The notes under the pieces were generated by a model, which had not been told where the DNA came from, made no database searches, and worked only from the letters and a program-made list of their open reading frames with translations. This document shows positions 22,505 through 33,159 of a stretch of 64,000 nucleotides of DNA, one piece after another. Source of the DNA: Torymus aiolomorphi (taxonomy: Eukaryota; Arthropoda; Insecta; Hymenoptera; Torymidae); contig CM070877.1 of assembly GCA_036365515.1 (NCBI GenBank), forward strand, positions 90,033,522 through 90,097,521, written 5' to 3'. Position numbers and translations under genes: made by a program. The stretch's first letter is position 1. Each line of letters starts with the position of its first letter.

Positions 22505-22690
22505 ATAGTATATTGTATACCTAGGGTGCGAAGTGGTTATTTTAGACAGAGTGTGGATTTTGCAGTATGAGTCGTAGGTGAGCTAGTACGAGCCGAAGAT
22601 GAGTGCGTTTTGCGAACCGAAGACGAGTACTGCAAACACACGAGGTCAAACGGCCCACTTGGCCCTACGTGTACACCATATTTTTTGTGA
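22505..22690. repeat. Short terminal-inverted-repeat element (MITE), copy 1
   Basis: The ends are imperfect inverted repeats: TATTGTATACCTAGGG... and, on the opposite strand, TATGGTGTACACGTAGGG. The interior contains ACGAGCCGAAGATGAGTGCG-like palindromic words. A related copy with the same ends and the shared word CACACGAGGTCAAA lies at 50,595-50,775. It sits within the large intron-like gap of the transposase. Confidence 0.65.
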
Positions 22691-23585
22691 CTTATGTATT
22701 GATTTTCTGTGTTTTTGAGCCCAAAAAGCAAGGATAAATTGGTTTTTGCTTTATACGACAACGAAATAGTTGAAGTAATAAATAATAAAAAGACATGTTA
22801 ATAATAATTAAAAATCCGCCAAAAAATTTGTGCGAATGAAAATATGTTCATTTTGAAATAAAAATAGTATACTGGATTTATCTCTTAATGAAAAAAAGTC
22901 ATAAAAATATGCATTAATAAATTGGTAGTAAATTAAGTTTAATTTTTGCGAATTTACGGAATTTTTGAGTAGCGGGCGCACTAGAATCCTTTATCCAATC
23001 GGTCAAAGAATAAGTCACTTTACACAAAAACAAGTGTTGGTAACACATTAGAATGCATAAATTAAGCTAAATTTTTGCCAAGCACGCAACAGAAAATTAA
23101 GTAAAACACGTCTGTTCCTCATATATCGTGCGAGCTTACTTAATTTCAATATATTCAATATATATTGCCAATGTATTTCTAATATATTGCCGATATATAC
23201 TCACACTAAGGAATTACCACTACGGAATTAACAACAACAATTACTAAGGAATTATCACTGTGTTAGACTTAAAGTCTGATTTATAGTATAGCTAAAAAAA
23301 TTACTGAAACTCTGACTCAAAAAGTGGTGATGCTCTAAAACTCTAAAATCATAATCTGTTTATACATATTGTCGAAATAGATTATTCGCAGCCGTATATC
23401 GACGGCTGAGCGGAACAAGGTCGTATCTCACCGCGCAGATGAAGGAGTCGTATCTCAGTGCGCGGACTATATTAATCTTTAGACCACCGTAATTGTGGAT
23501 ACTTTAGCATATGAAGTAAGTTCCCAAATGCTGTATTCAGATATGAAATATAATGTATAAAAGTTCGCATTAAATGTAAAGTCTA

Positions 23586-24126
23586 TATATCGTCGCCTGG
23601 AAGGTAAAAGGTTACAACTCGGCTTGGCGCGAAAGAAGGTTACAACTCGGCTCGGCGCGTAAAAAGGTTACAACTCGGCTCGGCGCGTAAAAGGGTTGCA
23701 ACTCGGCTCGGCATGTAAGAAGGTTATAACTCGGCGCAGCGTGTAAAAAGCTTTGAAAAATATCTTAAATATACGATATTAAGAAAAAATAATTTATAAA
23801 ATTTACTTTCCTACAAAATAAGATTCATTGGGAAATAATTATATTGTGCATGAAAGCCCGAATTACCACAATTTCTACAGCGATTCTCAACTCAAATAAC
23901 ATAGAAAAAACGAAGCAGCCGAGTTTAACCATCTTACGCGCTGAGCCGAGTTGTACTTAACCTTCTAACGCGTCGAGCCGAATTGTAACTTTCTTACGCG
24001 CCAAGCCGAGTTGTAACCTTCTTACACGCCAAGTCGAGTTGTAACCTTTTTATGCACCGAGACGTGTTGTAACCTTCTTACGCGCCGAGCCCAGCTGTAA
24101 CCTTTTACCTCCCAGGCGGTGATATC
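23586..24126. repeat. Foldback repeat built from 28-bp tandem units in both arms
   Basis: The left arm has five units of GTTACAACTCGGCTCGGCGCG type at 23611, 23639, 23667, 23695 and 23723, an exact 28-bp period. The right arm has about six inverted units (ttgta words at 23951, 23983, 24011, 24039, 24067 and 24095). The arms end in mirrored CGCCTGG-AGGTAAAAGGTTACA. A shorter outer match (TAGACCACCGT / ACGGTGGTCTTA) suggests the full inverted repeat is larger. Drosophila FB/Galileo elements have this architecture; no sequence relation is claimed. Confidence 0.85.
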
Positions 24127-24699
24127 TACATTTCACGGTGGTCTTAAGGTCAACTTTACAAATTATTTAGTCTGCGCTAGGAAAAGACTAATCTAGGAAT
24201 TAATAAACTTACGCAAACGGCATGCAAGTCCTCGCACACTTTGGATGCCATTCTCCTGCAGGCTCGCATTAACGACCTCTCGAAGAGGACCGTCGACGAC
24301 CCTTCTCGCCATCCTGGCTCGCGGAGGATCGACGCGACCATGCTGTCGATAACGATCTACAACTCTGAAATATGCAATTATTTTTAAGATATTAATATTT
24401 AATATTTAATACATTTATAAATAAATCGTAAAACTAACCCCATGAAACCTTGTCGAGATGGAAGTGGCTCCTGTGGCAACTGCAGCGTATAAATTACGTG
24501 CAGCAATAATGTTGTATTGCCCATCGTCGCCACGAGTGCGATGGAGCATCTCCAACATTCTCTGCGACCGTACAACACGCTGATTTGCAGCCATGGCTAC
24601 GTGTGTCAGTATGCAAAGCACGCCGATGATAGAAGCTTCGGTGCATTGCATTTACAACGGTCATTTGTTTTACAATCATGAAAAGCAAATAAAGCGCGC

Positions 24700-27470
24700 T
24701 CAGCGCGCCTGTAGCTTATAGTCAATATCAGATCGCTCTGATTGCAGACGACTGTGCTTCTAATTTTCGATGTTCAAATGGGCATATAAGGGCCAAAAAA
24801 TTTTTAGGTTTAGAGATAATAAGAAGTACATTAAAAGTATGCATGTACTTACACAAACGAATGAGCATTTTTACTCAGTAACTTTTGACTGTAACTGAAT
24901 AAAATTACGCCAGTGTTTACTTTTTTTGTTTAATTACTACCGTTTGACTATTTAATAAAAAATATTATTTCTACAATTTTCGAACGAAATATCAAAATGG
25001 ACGTATTTTTCAAATAAAAAAACACTTTAAATATTAAATTTTAAGTGTTAAATAAATATTAATTTATTATTTTATTTTTAACTTTAAAATATGTATTTTT
25101 TAGTATCAAATTTTTTATTAAATAAAGTACTTACAATATTTGCAACTGTAATAGTTAACTTGTAAATGTTCTGTAAGCTACAAAGTACTTCTTTACAATA
25201 TAAAACTTTACAAAATGTTAGCGAGTTTCCTGCACTCGTGACACGTAGTAACATCAATTTTTATTCGCAACTTTGCTTATACATACATAAACAGTTCCAG
25301 CACAATAGATTCATAATTTATTTTCTAGTACCTAAGTGTGTAATTCTTTCTTTCGTTAAATGTAAATTTGACTCTATCTATAAAACTGAGATGCTCTCAA
25401 GATGAAGTAGTTAATGAACCAAAAGTTTGTATCCACGTTTAACAAATCAAATATTATTATTAAAATCAATTTTTTGTGATTTGCACGCTACGTATTAAGA
25501 AAATAAAAATGGTCTTTTCAAAACGAATAAAATGCATGCATAAAATTCTTAAAAAAACGGTCAAACTCAATTTTAATTTCAAATGATAAATCGATTGGTG
25601 CAATTTTCCTTTCTACCGGACTCCTTTTCAAAATCATAAGGTGCCCAGTGAAAAGTATCTTATGTATCGTAAATCTCTAAACTTTATACTTATAGAATTT
25701 AGATAAATCTCCGCCAAAGTTTAAGAAAAAATTGAAATGTCTGCCGCGCTCTACTTACAAAAATATTTATATAAAGGTTAGATTGATGTCCGCCAAAAAT
25801 TTTAAAATAATTCGACATTTAATACTATATTTATAAAAAGGTTTCTATGATGTCTGTGAAATTAATTTGAATTTGCTCGCTCTACTTACGAAAAAGTTCA
25901 ATATTAAGTTTTGATAAATTTCCTTGGAAGATTTGAAAAAAAAAAACAGTTTACGAAATACTATTAGGAAAATTAGGTAACTTTTCTCCAATGTTTCGGG
26001 GAATATCGAAGGTCTACGGTCTATGTATAAATAGTTTTATATGATGTTTGTATAAAGCTCATATAAAGTTTGGAACAATTTTTCAAAAATTTCGAAAAAA
26101 GTCAGTCGAATTCTTTTGTTCTACGTAAACAGCAGTTTAATATTAAAGTCCTGCAAAATATTGATACAATTTTCATTCATCCTCAAAATTTGGATAAAGT
26201 TGTAATATAAAAATTGTTGTGTAAAGTTTCGAAAAGCTTACGTAAAACTTACAATCTTCCATTATCTATTCGTAAGGTTGGGTGAACTTTATAATAATTC
26301 TAGCGAAAGTTTGAGAAAAGTTTAGATAAATTTTGGCCGTAGATTATGGAGCACATTTCAAAGTTTCGGGAAGACTCATTAATCAGCTGTATGAAAAGTA
26401 GAGCCAAACGATAACTTCATACAAACTTTGATATGAGAAAAATTTTAGTCAACCAGTCGCACAGACTGTAAGGGTGCTTTTCTATTTGCAAAAATCTTGT
26501 TGCAGGGTCGTATAGAACTTGTCCGATTTCGGGCCGGTGCTGCATGAAGAAAAGACAGCTTCCATTCCAGTCTAGTAATACAGTACACGGCTGAATTCTG
26601 TTGATTTCTTGCATAAGCTGCAGGAAATCTCATGTACCGCTTACACTGAGAGGGCGACCGGAGCGTAGCAGGGTACAGCGTGGTCGCAACGACGATGTTC
26701 AAAATGCAAAAGCTTAGCTCTTACGCGCGGCACTCACGGGGTAGCCGCAGCTTTCGTGACGAGAGTATGCGCAGCTGAGTCGAAAGCAACAACGTTGCTA
26801 TACTCAACTGGACCCCTTGGCGTATAAACAGTGTTAGCACTAGAACGTCTCGTATAAGTATAACTTTATTTATCTCAGTGAGCGCAAATATATTTTTTTC
26901 TATGTTCGCTGACTTAAAATAATCCATTTTGAAACTTCTTTATTCTATTGCTTAAAAGTCATATTACATTTTCAATATAAGACTTTCAAATAGTTGTGGT
27001 GTGTATAAATAAGATTGGAGTATCGAATTATATTACTTGGTAAGCTTTGCAAGTAAAACAATTGTCAACACGTGCATGAAACGGGCCTTTTTTCGGCCCT
27101 TAAAGCCATGTAGAAAATCGCGCATTTCGAGCGTGATTTAGGAAAGAATGAAAAAAATCAATTTTTCCCCCGCTCCAAGCGAATCATTGTAAAATTTTTC
27201 TCTTATTGTCAAATTTATATATTTTATGACTTTTTGGCCAGTTTAGGATGATATAAAATAACTTTTAAAGATTAAATTGCAAAATAATAAATTTTTATAG
27301 ATAGATATCAATAGAAATAATTGCATGAGACTTTTATTTATAGTTTATAGTTATATTTTTAGTTTTTTATTAATCTTCAGTATTAATTCACTATTCGATT
27401 GTGTACGACGCGAAATGCACTATCTCCTACACAACTTTTATGCATATAAAAAGGCCCTCTCATGCACTTG
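24700..27470. other. AT-rich intergenic DNA, no supported gene
   Basis: There are only short non-homologous frames. The stretch 25,660-26,450 is loosely repetitive: CGCTCTACTTAC recurs about 133 bp apart near 25,747 and 25,880, and AAGTTT words resemble the composite-repeat spacer. A moderately GC-richer patch at 26,450-26,830 has no recognisable domain. Confidence 0.45.
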
Positions 27471-27479
27471 TTGAAAAAA

Positions 27480-27635
27480 ATATGGTGTGTAACACGGGAA
27501 AAAGAGATATTTCAGACTCGGGTGAGGTGTTTTCACCACTCGTTTCCGTCTCGGGCGCCCTCGACTACAACTCGTGCTGAACGTCTCACCCTCGCTTGAA
27601 ATAGCTCATATTCTTGCTAGTTGCACAATGTACTA
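27480..27635. repeat. Short terminal-inverted-repeat element (MITE), related copy
   Basis: Begins TATGGTGTGTAACACGGG and ends in sequence whose complement reads TATTGTGCAACTAGC. Inner inverted words are ATATTTCAGACTCGGGTGAG and its near-mirror CTCACCCTCGCTTGAAATAG. Its ends resemble those of the elements at 22.5 and 50.6 kb, but the interior differs. Confidence 0.55.
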
Positions 27636-28554
27636 TAAATTCTCAATACATACATAATTAATCAATAGTCAGTTTAAACGATAAAACATATCGTGTACTG
27701 CGTGCATGAAATATGTAAACGGACTGAGTGACTCGCAAAATACGTGAGTATCATGACCTCGTAGGTAATGCAGTGGAAAATAGCTGCCAGTTATCTTAAT
27801 AATGAATGAATAAAGCCCATTTGGCTATTTTATTCGATTTTATTCACAGTATTATCACTGTAACAGTGAGCTGTCTCGGCTACGGCAAATACGGCAAATA
27901 CGGCGAGGCGATAGTACGTGCGCGGCAGAGGCGTCATCTGTTGGGCATTTCGCGAACCAACAGCATTTGTAAACATTGCCACTAACATAACCCGGAACAT
28001 ACTTCATAATTTGATAAATAATTTACACACACCGGTGAATAGAAATAGAATGCTACTCATGTTATCAAGCAATCTTTAAAGATTTAATGAAATTTCGAGA
28101 ATATTCCATTAGCTTAAATCAAGTATAAGTTATGGCTATGTCAAGAGCACCCATCGCGTCATGAAGTTGCCGTTTGCTAGCTAGAGTCCTTTTATTCAAA
28201 AGACTTCCTTCTATGAATTCCCGTTCCTCGAACGTCTGCGGTAATTCCCCTTTCCAGCCGAAAAAGCAGATTTTGATTATTCAATTAAAAATTGATTCAT
28301 CCCGATATCGAGGTTGGGCAAAGGCGGTATGGTCTTTAAACTTAATGAACTTCGATAAATGGACATAAAAACCAAACCTTATATATTTTTCGAAAAAATT
28401 ATTTTGCTATCTTTTTTATTTTTTGTGCTACGTCAATTTTGACTGTACCATTGTGTTCCTCGGGACCCAAAACCCTTAGACTCACCGCTTTTCCAACCTT
28501 TTCTCAATTTTCGGGGGAGAAAATCCCATGTCAGGATAATTTGAGTCACGCGGT
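27636..28554. other. No supported feature
   Basis: AT-rich sequence with a few GC-richer patches (27,900-27,960; 28,440-28,550). I see no coherent frame, RNA gene or terminal repeat. Confidence 0.4.
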
Positions 28555-28835
28555 ATATATATATATATATATATATATACAAATGTTTTTAAGCGTTATT
28601 TCTGGGATTATACAGTGTTATATAGTCCGTTTTCTCAGAGTTGCGTCATACAAGTGACTAAAGAAATAATCCCTCTCTTAGTACCGACACTCTAGCGGGG
28701 TCCCAGAAATAACGCAAAAACAGGGGGTGTAAATCTGGGACGTCCCAGAAATAACGTGGAGTCCCAGAAATAACGGGTATATATACAAAAAACGTCCCAG
28801 AAATAACGCTTAAAGATATTTATATATTATATAGT
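28555..28835. repeat. Inverted-repeat segment with iterated CCCAGAAATAACG motif
   Basis: A (TA)n tract leads into AAGCGTTATTTCTGGGA (28591-28607). Its mirror TCCCAGAAATAACGCTTAAA lies at 28794-28813, followed by TA-rich DNA, giving a ~36-bp terminal inverted repeat. Between them the 14-mer TCCCAGAAATAACG recurs in direct orientation at 28701, 28743 and 28762. Degenerate AAAATAACG words continue to 28,910. It could be a small TIR element or an iteron-like cluster near the 5' side of the Helitron. Confidence 0.7.
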
Positions 28836-29019
28836 CGTAAGCGTTATTTGTGTCACGCAGAACCCCCTCAAAATAACGTAAAATTGTGATTTTTTCTACG
28901 TTATTTTGAGTATGGTAGAGCCTCCCTCGCCCCCTCTCCCCCCTCAGCCCTCCCTCGCACCACCCTCAGACCCCCCTCGTGACTCCCCTCAGACCTCCCT
29001 CATTTAAATGTTCACTTAA
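28836..29019 (+). repeat. Pyrimidine-rich short repeat
   Basis: From about 28,915 to 29,005 the plus strand is almost all C and T, with repeated CCCCTCAGACCTCCCTC-like words. No gene is visible. Confidence 0.6.
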
Positions 29020-29235
29020 AAGTTTTCTTTTCATGTATTTTTCATATGTTTTATTAATAAGGTAGTATATACAGATGTAACGTTTAAGAATAATTTTGAA
29101 TTCTTAATTGAAAATTACATTAATTATATATTAAGATATATTTTATTCTATTTTTTCCACATCACTTTGGAGGTAAATAGAAAGATACGTTTTATTTTTA
29201 AGTGGTATCCCCGGTAGGCCTAATCCACAATGAAT
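29020..29235. repeat. Left copy of Helitron-flanking inverted repeat
   Basis: The inner 70 bp (about 29,156-29,232), with CCTAATCCAC at the inner end and ACTTAAAAATAAAACG on the complementary strand, matches 32,565-32,645 inverted at high identity. Outward similarity continues (ATTAATTATATATTAAGA; CTTAATTG) to about 29,020. The pair brackets the Rep/helicase region. Confidence 0.85.
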
Positions 29236-29464
29236 TGTATCCAAGATTTAAATCTTTAAGAATGTCGATGAAAATTGTTACTCAGAGGTTTTCGGAAATA
29301 AAAAGTATGCATTACTTACTGCATTACAATACTATTTGTACCGATTAGCATATAGACCAAACTGAAAAATTTTGAATCCATTATTATACGGTGGTAGATT
29401 AACTCAACAATTTTTTTACATGCTTATATTATTATAGAAAATAATAGAATGAATTATTTTAGAA

Positions 29465-30880
29465 GTGATCAAAAAAATTTACATGTAGAATGTTATCAAG
29501 GCTTATTAGACAACGTAATAAATAGTGCTGCTAACATTTCATCAAATTTTAAGAGTAAAGAAAAACTTGGAAATCTTTTTATACTACCAGAGCTACGTAT
29601 ATAGGTAGTCCAAGGTATATGCAACAACATTATCAGGATGCTATGGCAATAATGAGAAACACAGGAAGACCTAATTTATTTATAACAGTTACATGTAATC
29701 CTAAATGGAAAGAACTCAAAGAAATTTTAATAAATTTTCCACGAAACACAACTCCAAATGACATTCCCAATATTACTGTTCGGTTATTTCATGTAAAATT
29801 AATGTTATTAATTGATGATATAATTAAACATCAAATATTTGGTAATGTTATATCATATATTTATACCATAGAATATAAAAACGGGGCCTTCCTCATGCAC
29901 ATATTCTCATAACATTACACCCAAACAATAAATTACTATCTCCTGAAAAAATTGATCAATATATATCTGCAGAAATTCCATCAATAAATGATGACGAAGA
30001 ATTACATAAATTAGTTATTAAACATATGTTTCATGGCCCTCATACTAATAAGTCACCATGTGTTGACAAAAATAAACCAATATGTAAAAAAAATTTCCAA
30101 AACCATTCACTGATTTTACAAAATTTCAAAAAAATGGTTATCCTGAATATATGAGAAAAAATAATATTTCAGAGAATTTAACATACAAAATTAAAAATAA
30201 CCAAAAACCAGTTCCCGTAGATGGTTGTACCATATAATAATTTTTTATTAAAAAAATATAAATGTCACATAAATGTTGAGTATTGTGCTTCTATTCAAAA
30301 TATAAAGTATATTTTTAATTATATTCATAAAGGTTGTGACAAAGCACTTTGTAAATTAAAAAAAATAAATACAGATAATGAAACAGATACACATGATGAA
30401 ATTACTCAATTTGTAGATGGTAGATATTTGAATCCCATGGAAGCAGCATGGAGATTACAAGAATTTCCTTTATGTGGCAGGAGTCACACCGTAATACATT
30501 TAGCAATTCACACCGAAAATAAACAAAATATAATTTTCGAAGAAAATAAAGAGGAAAAAGCTTTAGATAACTGGAAAACTACACTAACTTCGTGGTTTGA
30601 ATTAAATAAAAAAGATAAAAATGCAAAAAATATTAAATACATTAATATACCAAAATATTATATTTTTAAGAATAAAACTTGGATAAAACGTCAACGAGAA
30701 CTAAAACATGTGGCTATAGGACGTTTAAATGTAGTATCTCCAAGAGACATTGAAAGATTTCATTTAAAATTAATTTTAAATCGTGTTAAAGGCGCAACAT
30801 CTTTTGAAGAATTGCGTACATTTGAAAATAAAGCATACTTACAAAGAAACAGCAGTACAAATGGGTCTAATCGAAGATGA
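29465..30880 (+). pseudogene. Helitron Rep (HUH endonuclease) domain, frameshifted
   Basis: Rep nicks DNA and starts rolling-circle transfer. The frame of 29619-29912 carries GSPRYMQQHYQDAMAIMRNT-like and FITVTCNPKWKE motifs. One base later in frame comes the HUH box PHAHI (29891-29905), so a frameshift sits immediately before it. After another break, 30221-30880 carries KYIFNYIHKGCDKA, which keeps the Tyr-x3-Tyr pair, and EAAWRLQEFPLCGRSHTV. The catalytic motifs survive but are divided over at least three frames, so no intact protein is made. Confidence 0.8.
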
Positions 30881-30919
30881 TTACAGATTGACAAAATTTT
30901 TGAAGAAGCTTGTAATATA

Positions 30920-31870
30920 ATGTTACCTGTTCAATTGCGTAAGTTTTTTACTTGGTTTTTAATAACAGATAACATTAATGGTAATACTATTTGGACAAAA
31001 TTTAATAAATATTTTACAGAAGATTTTGACAATAATAAAAATAACCGAGCTCTTCATCATATAAACGAAATTTTAAAAGTTGAAGTAATGTCTTGTAAAG
31101 ATTTTGGATTACCTGAACCTGATGAAATTTTCGATACAAATAATGAAAATAATAAAGAAAATATTTTATTCTGTAAACAAATGTTTAATAATTACTATAG
31201 TCAATTAAACACAGATCAAAAAACAATTTTTACACAAATATTAAATAATGAACATAAAATTAACTTTATTGATGGTCCTGGAGGTTCAGGTAAAACGTTT
31301 TTATATAAAATTTTTAATTTGTTATTTTTGCTACTACATAAAGATGTAGATTTATCTGATGATAACATCCATATTAATTATCCGAATGAAACTTTAAACA
31401 ATATACGTAAAGGACTACCACCACATAAATTAAAACTTAAAATAAATAATATTGTAATGTTAATAAGAAATTTAAGTATTAACGATGGGTTATGTAATGG
31501 AACACGATTAAAAATTACTAAATTATTTAAATACAATATAGAAGTAGAAATAATAACAAGTGAAAACTCTGGAAACATAGTTTTTATTCCTCGAATTACA
31601 TTAAACACTGGCAATTCTTCATCATCACCATTTATTTTATATAGAAAACAATTTCCTTTAATAGTAGCGTTTACTATGACTATTAATAAATCACAAGGTC
31701 AAAGTTTTTATAGTGTTGGAATATATATTAGAAAACCATTATTTTCTCATGGTCAATTATATGTAGCATTATCAAGATGTAAACACCCAGATAAAATTTT
31801 TATTGAAAATAATTCAGAAAATAAAGAAGAAATTATAAATATCGTTTGGAAAGAAATTTTAGATAATTAA
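30920..31870 (+). pseudogene. Helitron Pif1-family helicase, internally deleted
   Basis: A 316-residue frame beginning LPVQLRKFFTWFLI. Walker A is clear (DGPGGSGKTFLYKIF, about 31,272-31,316). Soon after it jumps to YPNETLNNIRKGLPPHKLKLK and then to the C-terminal helicase motifs NDGLCNGTRLKITK, TINKSQGQSF and LYVALSRCKHPDKI. The usual Pif1 segment between Walker A and the PPHKL block, including Walker B, is missing without a frame break, so the ATPase should be dead. It lies 40 bp downstream of the Rep frame, in the family's normal order. Confidence 0.85.
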
Positions 31871-32019
31871 TTTTCAAATATTTTTCTTTTTAGAATATGT
31901 CGACTACACAGAACGAAAGTAAATTATAAAAAACAACAATATATTTATTCGTTATTCAATAATAATAAATACATAATAAATTATTAGTTTTAGACTATTT
32001 AGAATATGAACAAAATTAT

Positions 32020-32199
32020 ATGGAATACATGTTTAATTTAGAATCAGATAAAATTATTGGAAAAGATAAATTAAAAAAACTAAATCATCAGTCAAAAAAA
32101 ATAAGAAAACAACAGAACAATAAAAATACAAAACTCAAAATTGGGAAACTTAAAGTTGACAAAATTTTACAAGAATTTAAAAATCTTTCTTTACAATAA
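32020..32199 (+). CDS. Small Lys/Asn-rich ORF in Helitron 3' region
   Basis: A 59-residue frame starting MEYMFNLESDKIIGKDKLKK, rich in Lys and Asn, ends about 365 bp before the right inverted repeat. It is open upstream to about 32,000 as well. I recognise no domain. It may be the spliced tail of a longer Helitron protein or chance in AT-rich DNA, since its codon use is typical of the AT-rich surroundings. Confidence 0.25.
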   Translation: MEYMFNLESDKIIGKDKLKKLNHQSKKIRKQQNNKNTKLKIGKLKVDKILQEFKNLSLQ

Positions 32200-32559
32200 T
32201 TGAATTTTGTTTTTTAGGTAAATTTTTATATAATTATTAATTAATTAATTTTTTAAATTAATTTTTAGTTAATTAAAACAACAATATTTTTTCTTTCATT
32301 TAGGATAATGGAATATACAAATAACGTTGGAAAATTTTAAATAGCATATCAGGAAATATTAAATATAAAAAAAAAATAAATAAAAATAAAAAAACAATTT
32401 AAAAATTGAATATAACATTTCGAAGAATTTAACTTATTATCAGCTAATTCAAATCATTTAATTATTAAATTTAATTTTACAAAATATATATTATATTATA
32501 AAAAAATATACTTTTATTGTAACAATTTTAATGTTTTCTGAAATTTTATAGTGACAAAG

Positions 32560-32920
32560 ACAGTGGATTAGGCCTACTGGGGATACCACTTAAAAATAAA
32601 ACGCATCTTTCTATTTACCTCCAAGGTGATGTGGAAAAAATAGAATAAAATATATAATTTTCAATATATTTTCTTAATATATAATTAATGTAGTTTTCTT
32701 AATATATAATTAATGTAGTTTTCTCAATAATCCATTCTTTCGTTTGAGAAATTAAGAATTAAGAACGACTCTTAAGTGTTACATTTATATTAACTATCAT
32801 CCATAAAAAATATGAAAACTCTCAATAATCTATTCTTTCGTTTCAGAAATTAAGAATTAAGAACAACTCTTAAGTGTTACATTTGTATAAACTATCATCC
32901 ATACAAAATATGAAAAATAG
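32560..32920. repeat. Right copy of Helitron inverted repeat with ~97-bp tandem duplication
   Basis: 32,565-32,645 mirrors 29,156-29,232. Beyond it, a ~97-bp segment (CTCAATAATCCATTCTTTCG...ATATGAAAA) occurs twice in tandem at about 32,723 and 32,820, where the left copy has one. ATATAATTAATGTAGTTTTC is also duplicated near 32,685. Confidence 0.85.
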
Positions 32921-33000
32921 CATATTAATACAATATATGAAAAATATCTACGTTGAAAATAAATAAATTATTTACTTGTCAAAATTGGGGGGTTGACGAG

Positions 33001-33027
33001 CGGAGCGAGTACGGGGGTACCCCCCTA

Positions 33028-33028
<1 letters not shown>
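33001..33028 (+). other. Helitron 3' terminus: hairpin plus CTAG
   Basis: GGGGG (33013-33017), TA, CCCCC form a short hairpin followed by CTAG (33025-33028) and T. Just upstream, GAGCGGAGCGAG provides a further near-palindrome. Helitrons end in a short hairpin and CTRR and insert between A and T. Here the target T belongs to a (TA)n tract. Confidence 0.7.

Positions 33029-33073
<45 letters not shown>
33029..33073. repeat. (TA)n microsatellite at LOA 3' end
   Basis: About 20 TA units followed by ATTATTATT. In the orientation of the LOA element this is its 3' tail (AATAATAAT then TA repeats), and it is also the insertion site of the Helitron 3' end. Confidence 0.95.
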
Positions 33074-33077
<4 letters not shown>

Positions 33078-33159
33078 ATTATTGCTATCTGAGGGGGGGA
33101 ACTCGGCCCCGGGTACTTAGGTCTAAAACCCATTGTATCGCCCTCTGAACCGGCAGCCC

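Larger units (their letters stand above)
21465..24651 (-). pseudogene. DDE transposase (DD41D spacing) split by two intron-like gaps
   Basis: Three minus-strand blocks join in frame. Block 1 (about 24651-24449) includes NIIAARNLYAAVATGATSIST. Block 2 (24364-24213) includes VVDRYRQHGRVDPPRARM. Block 3 (22231-21465) starts APRESVRRIAREIRF and holds the catalytic CTDEAIF, LQDGAPAHN and WPPRSPDLNPLDFYL, with 41 residues between the last two Asp. The gaps have splice signals: AAG|GTTTCA to TTTCAG (84 bp) and C|GTAAGT to ATTCAG (1,981 bp). Two in-frame stops late in block 3, one where the family has Trp after DFYL, make it a pseudogene. The large gap contains a foldback repeat and a MITE, so it grew by insertion. 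It could be a transposon gene or a decayed domesticated gene. Confidence 0.7.
29020..33028 (+). mobile_element. Helitron (rolling-circle transposon), degenerate
   Basis: Contains the Helitron protein order Rep (HUH nuclease) then Pif1-family helicase on the plus strand. It ends at CTAG (33025-33028), immediately preceded by a GGGGG-TA-CCCCC hairpin. A hairpin followed by CTRR and then T is the standard Helitron 3' end, and its polarity agrees with the genes. The 5' end (TC after A) was not located, so the start is set at the outer edge of an internal inverted repeat and may lie up to about 450 bp further left. Confidence 0.75.

Noticed and set aside
23586..24126. CRISPR-like array because of regular 28-bp repeats
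   Set aside because: The units are contiguous without spacers, are inverted between two arms and lie in eukaryotic repeat DNA; no cas genes are present.
26414..26930. Overlapping frames suggesting a small host gene
   Set aside because: The frames overlap on one strand with no recognisable domain, splice structure or codon bias; left unassigned.
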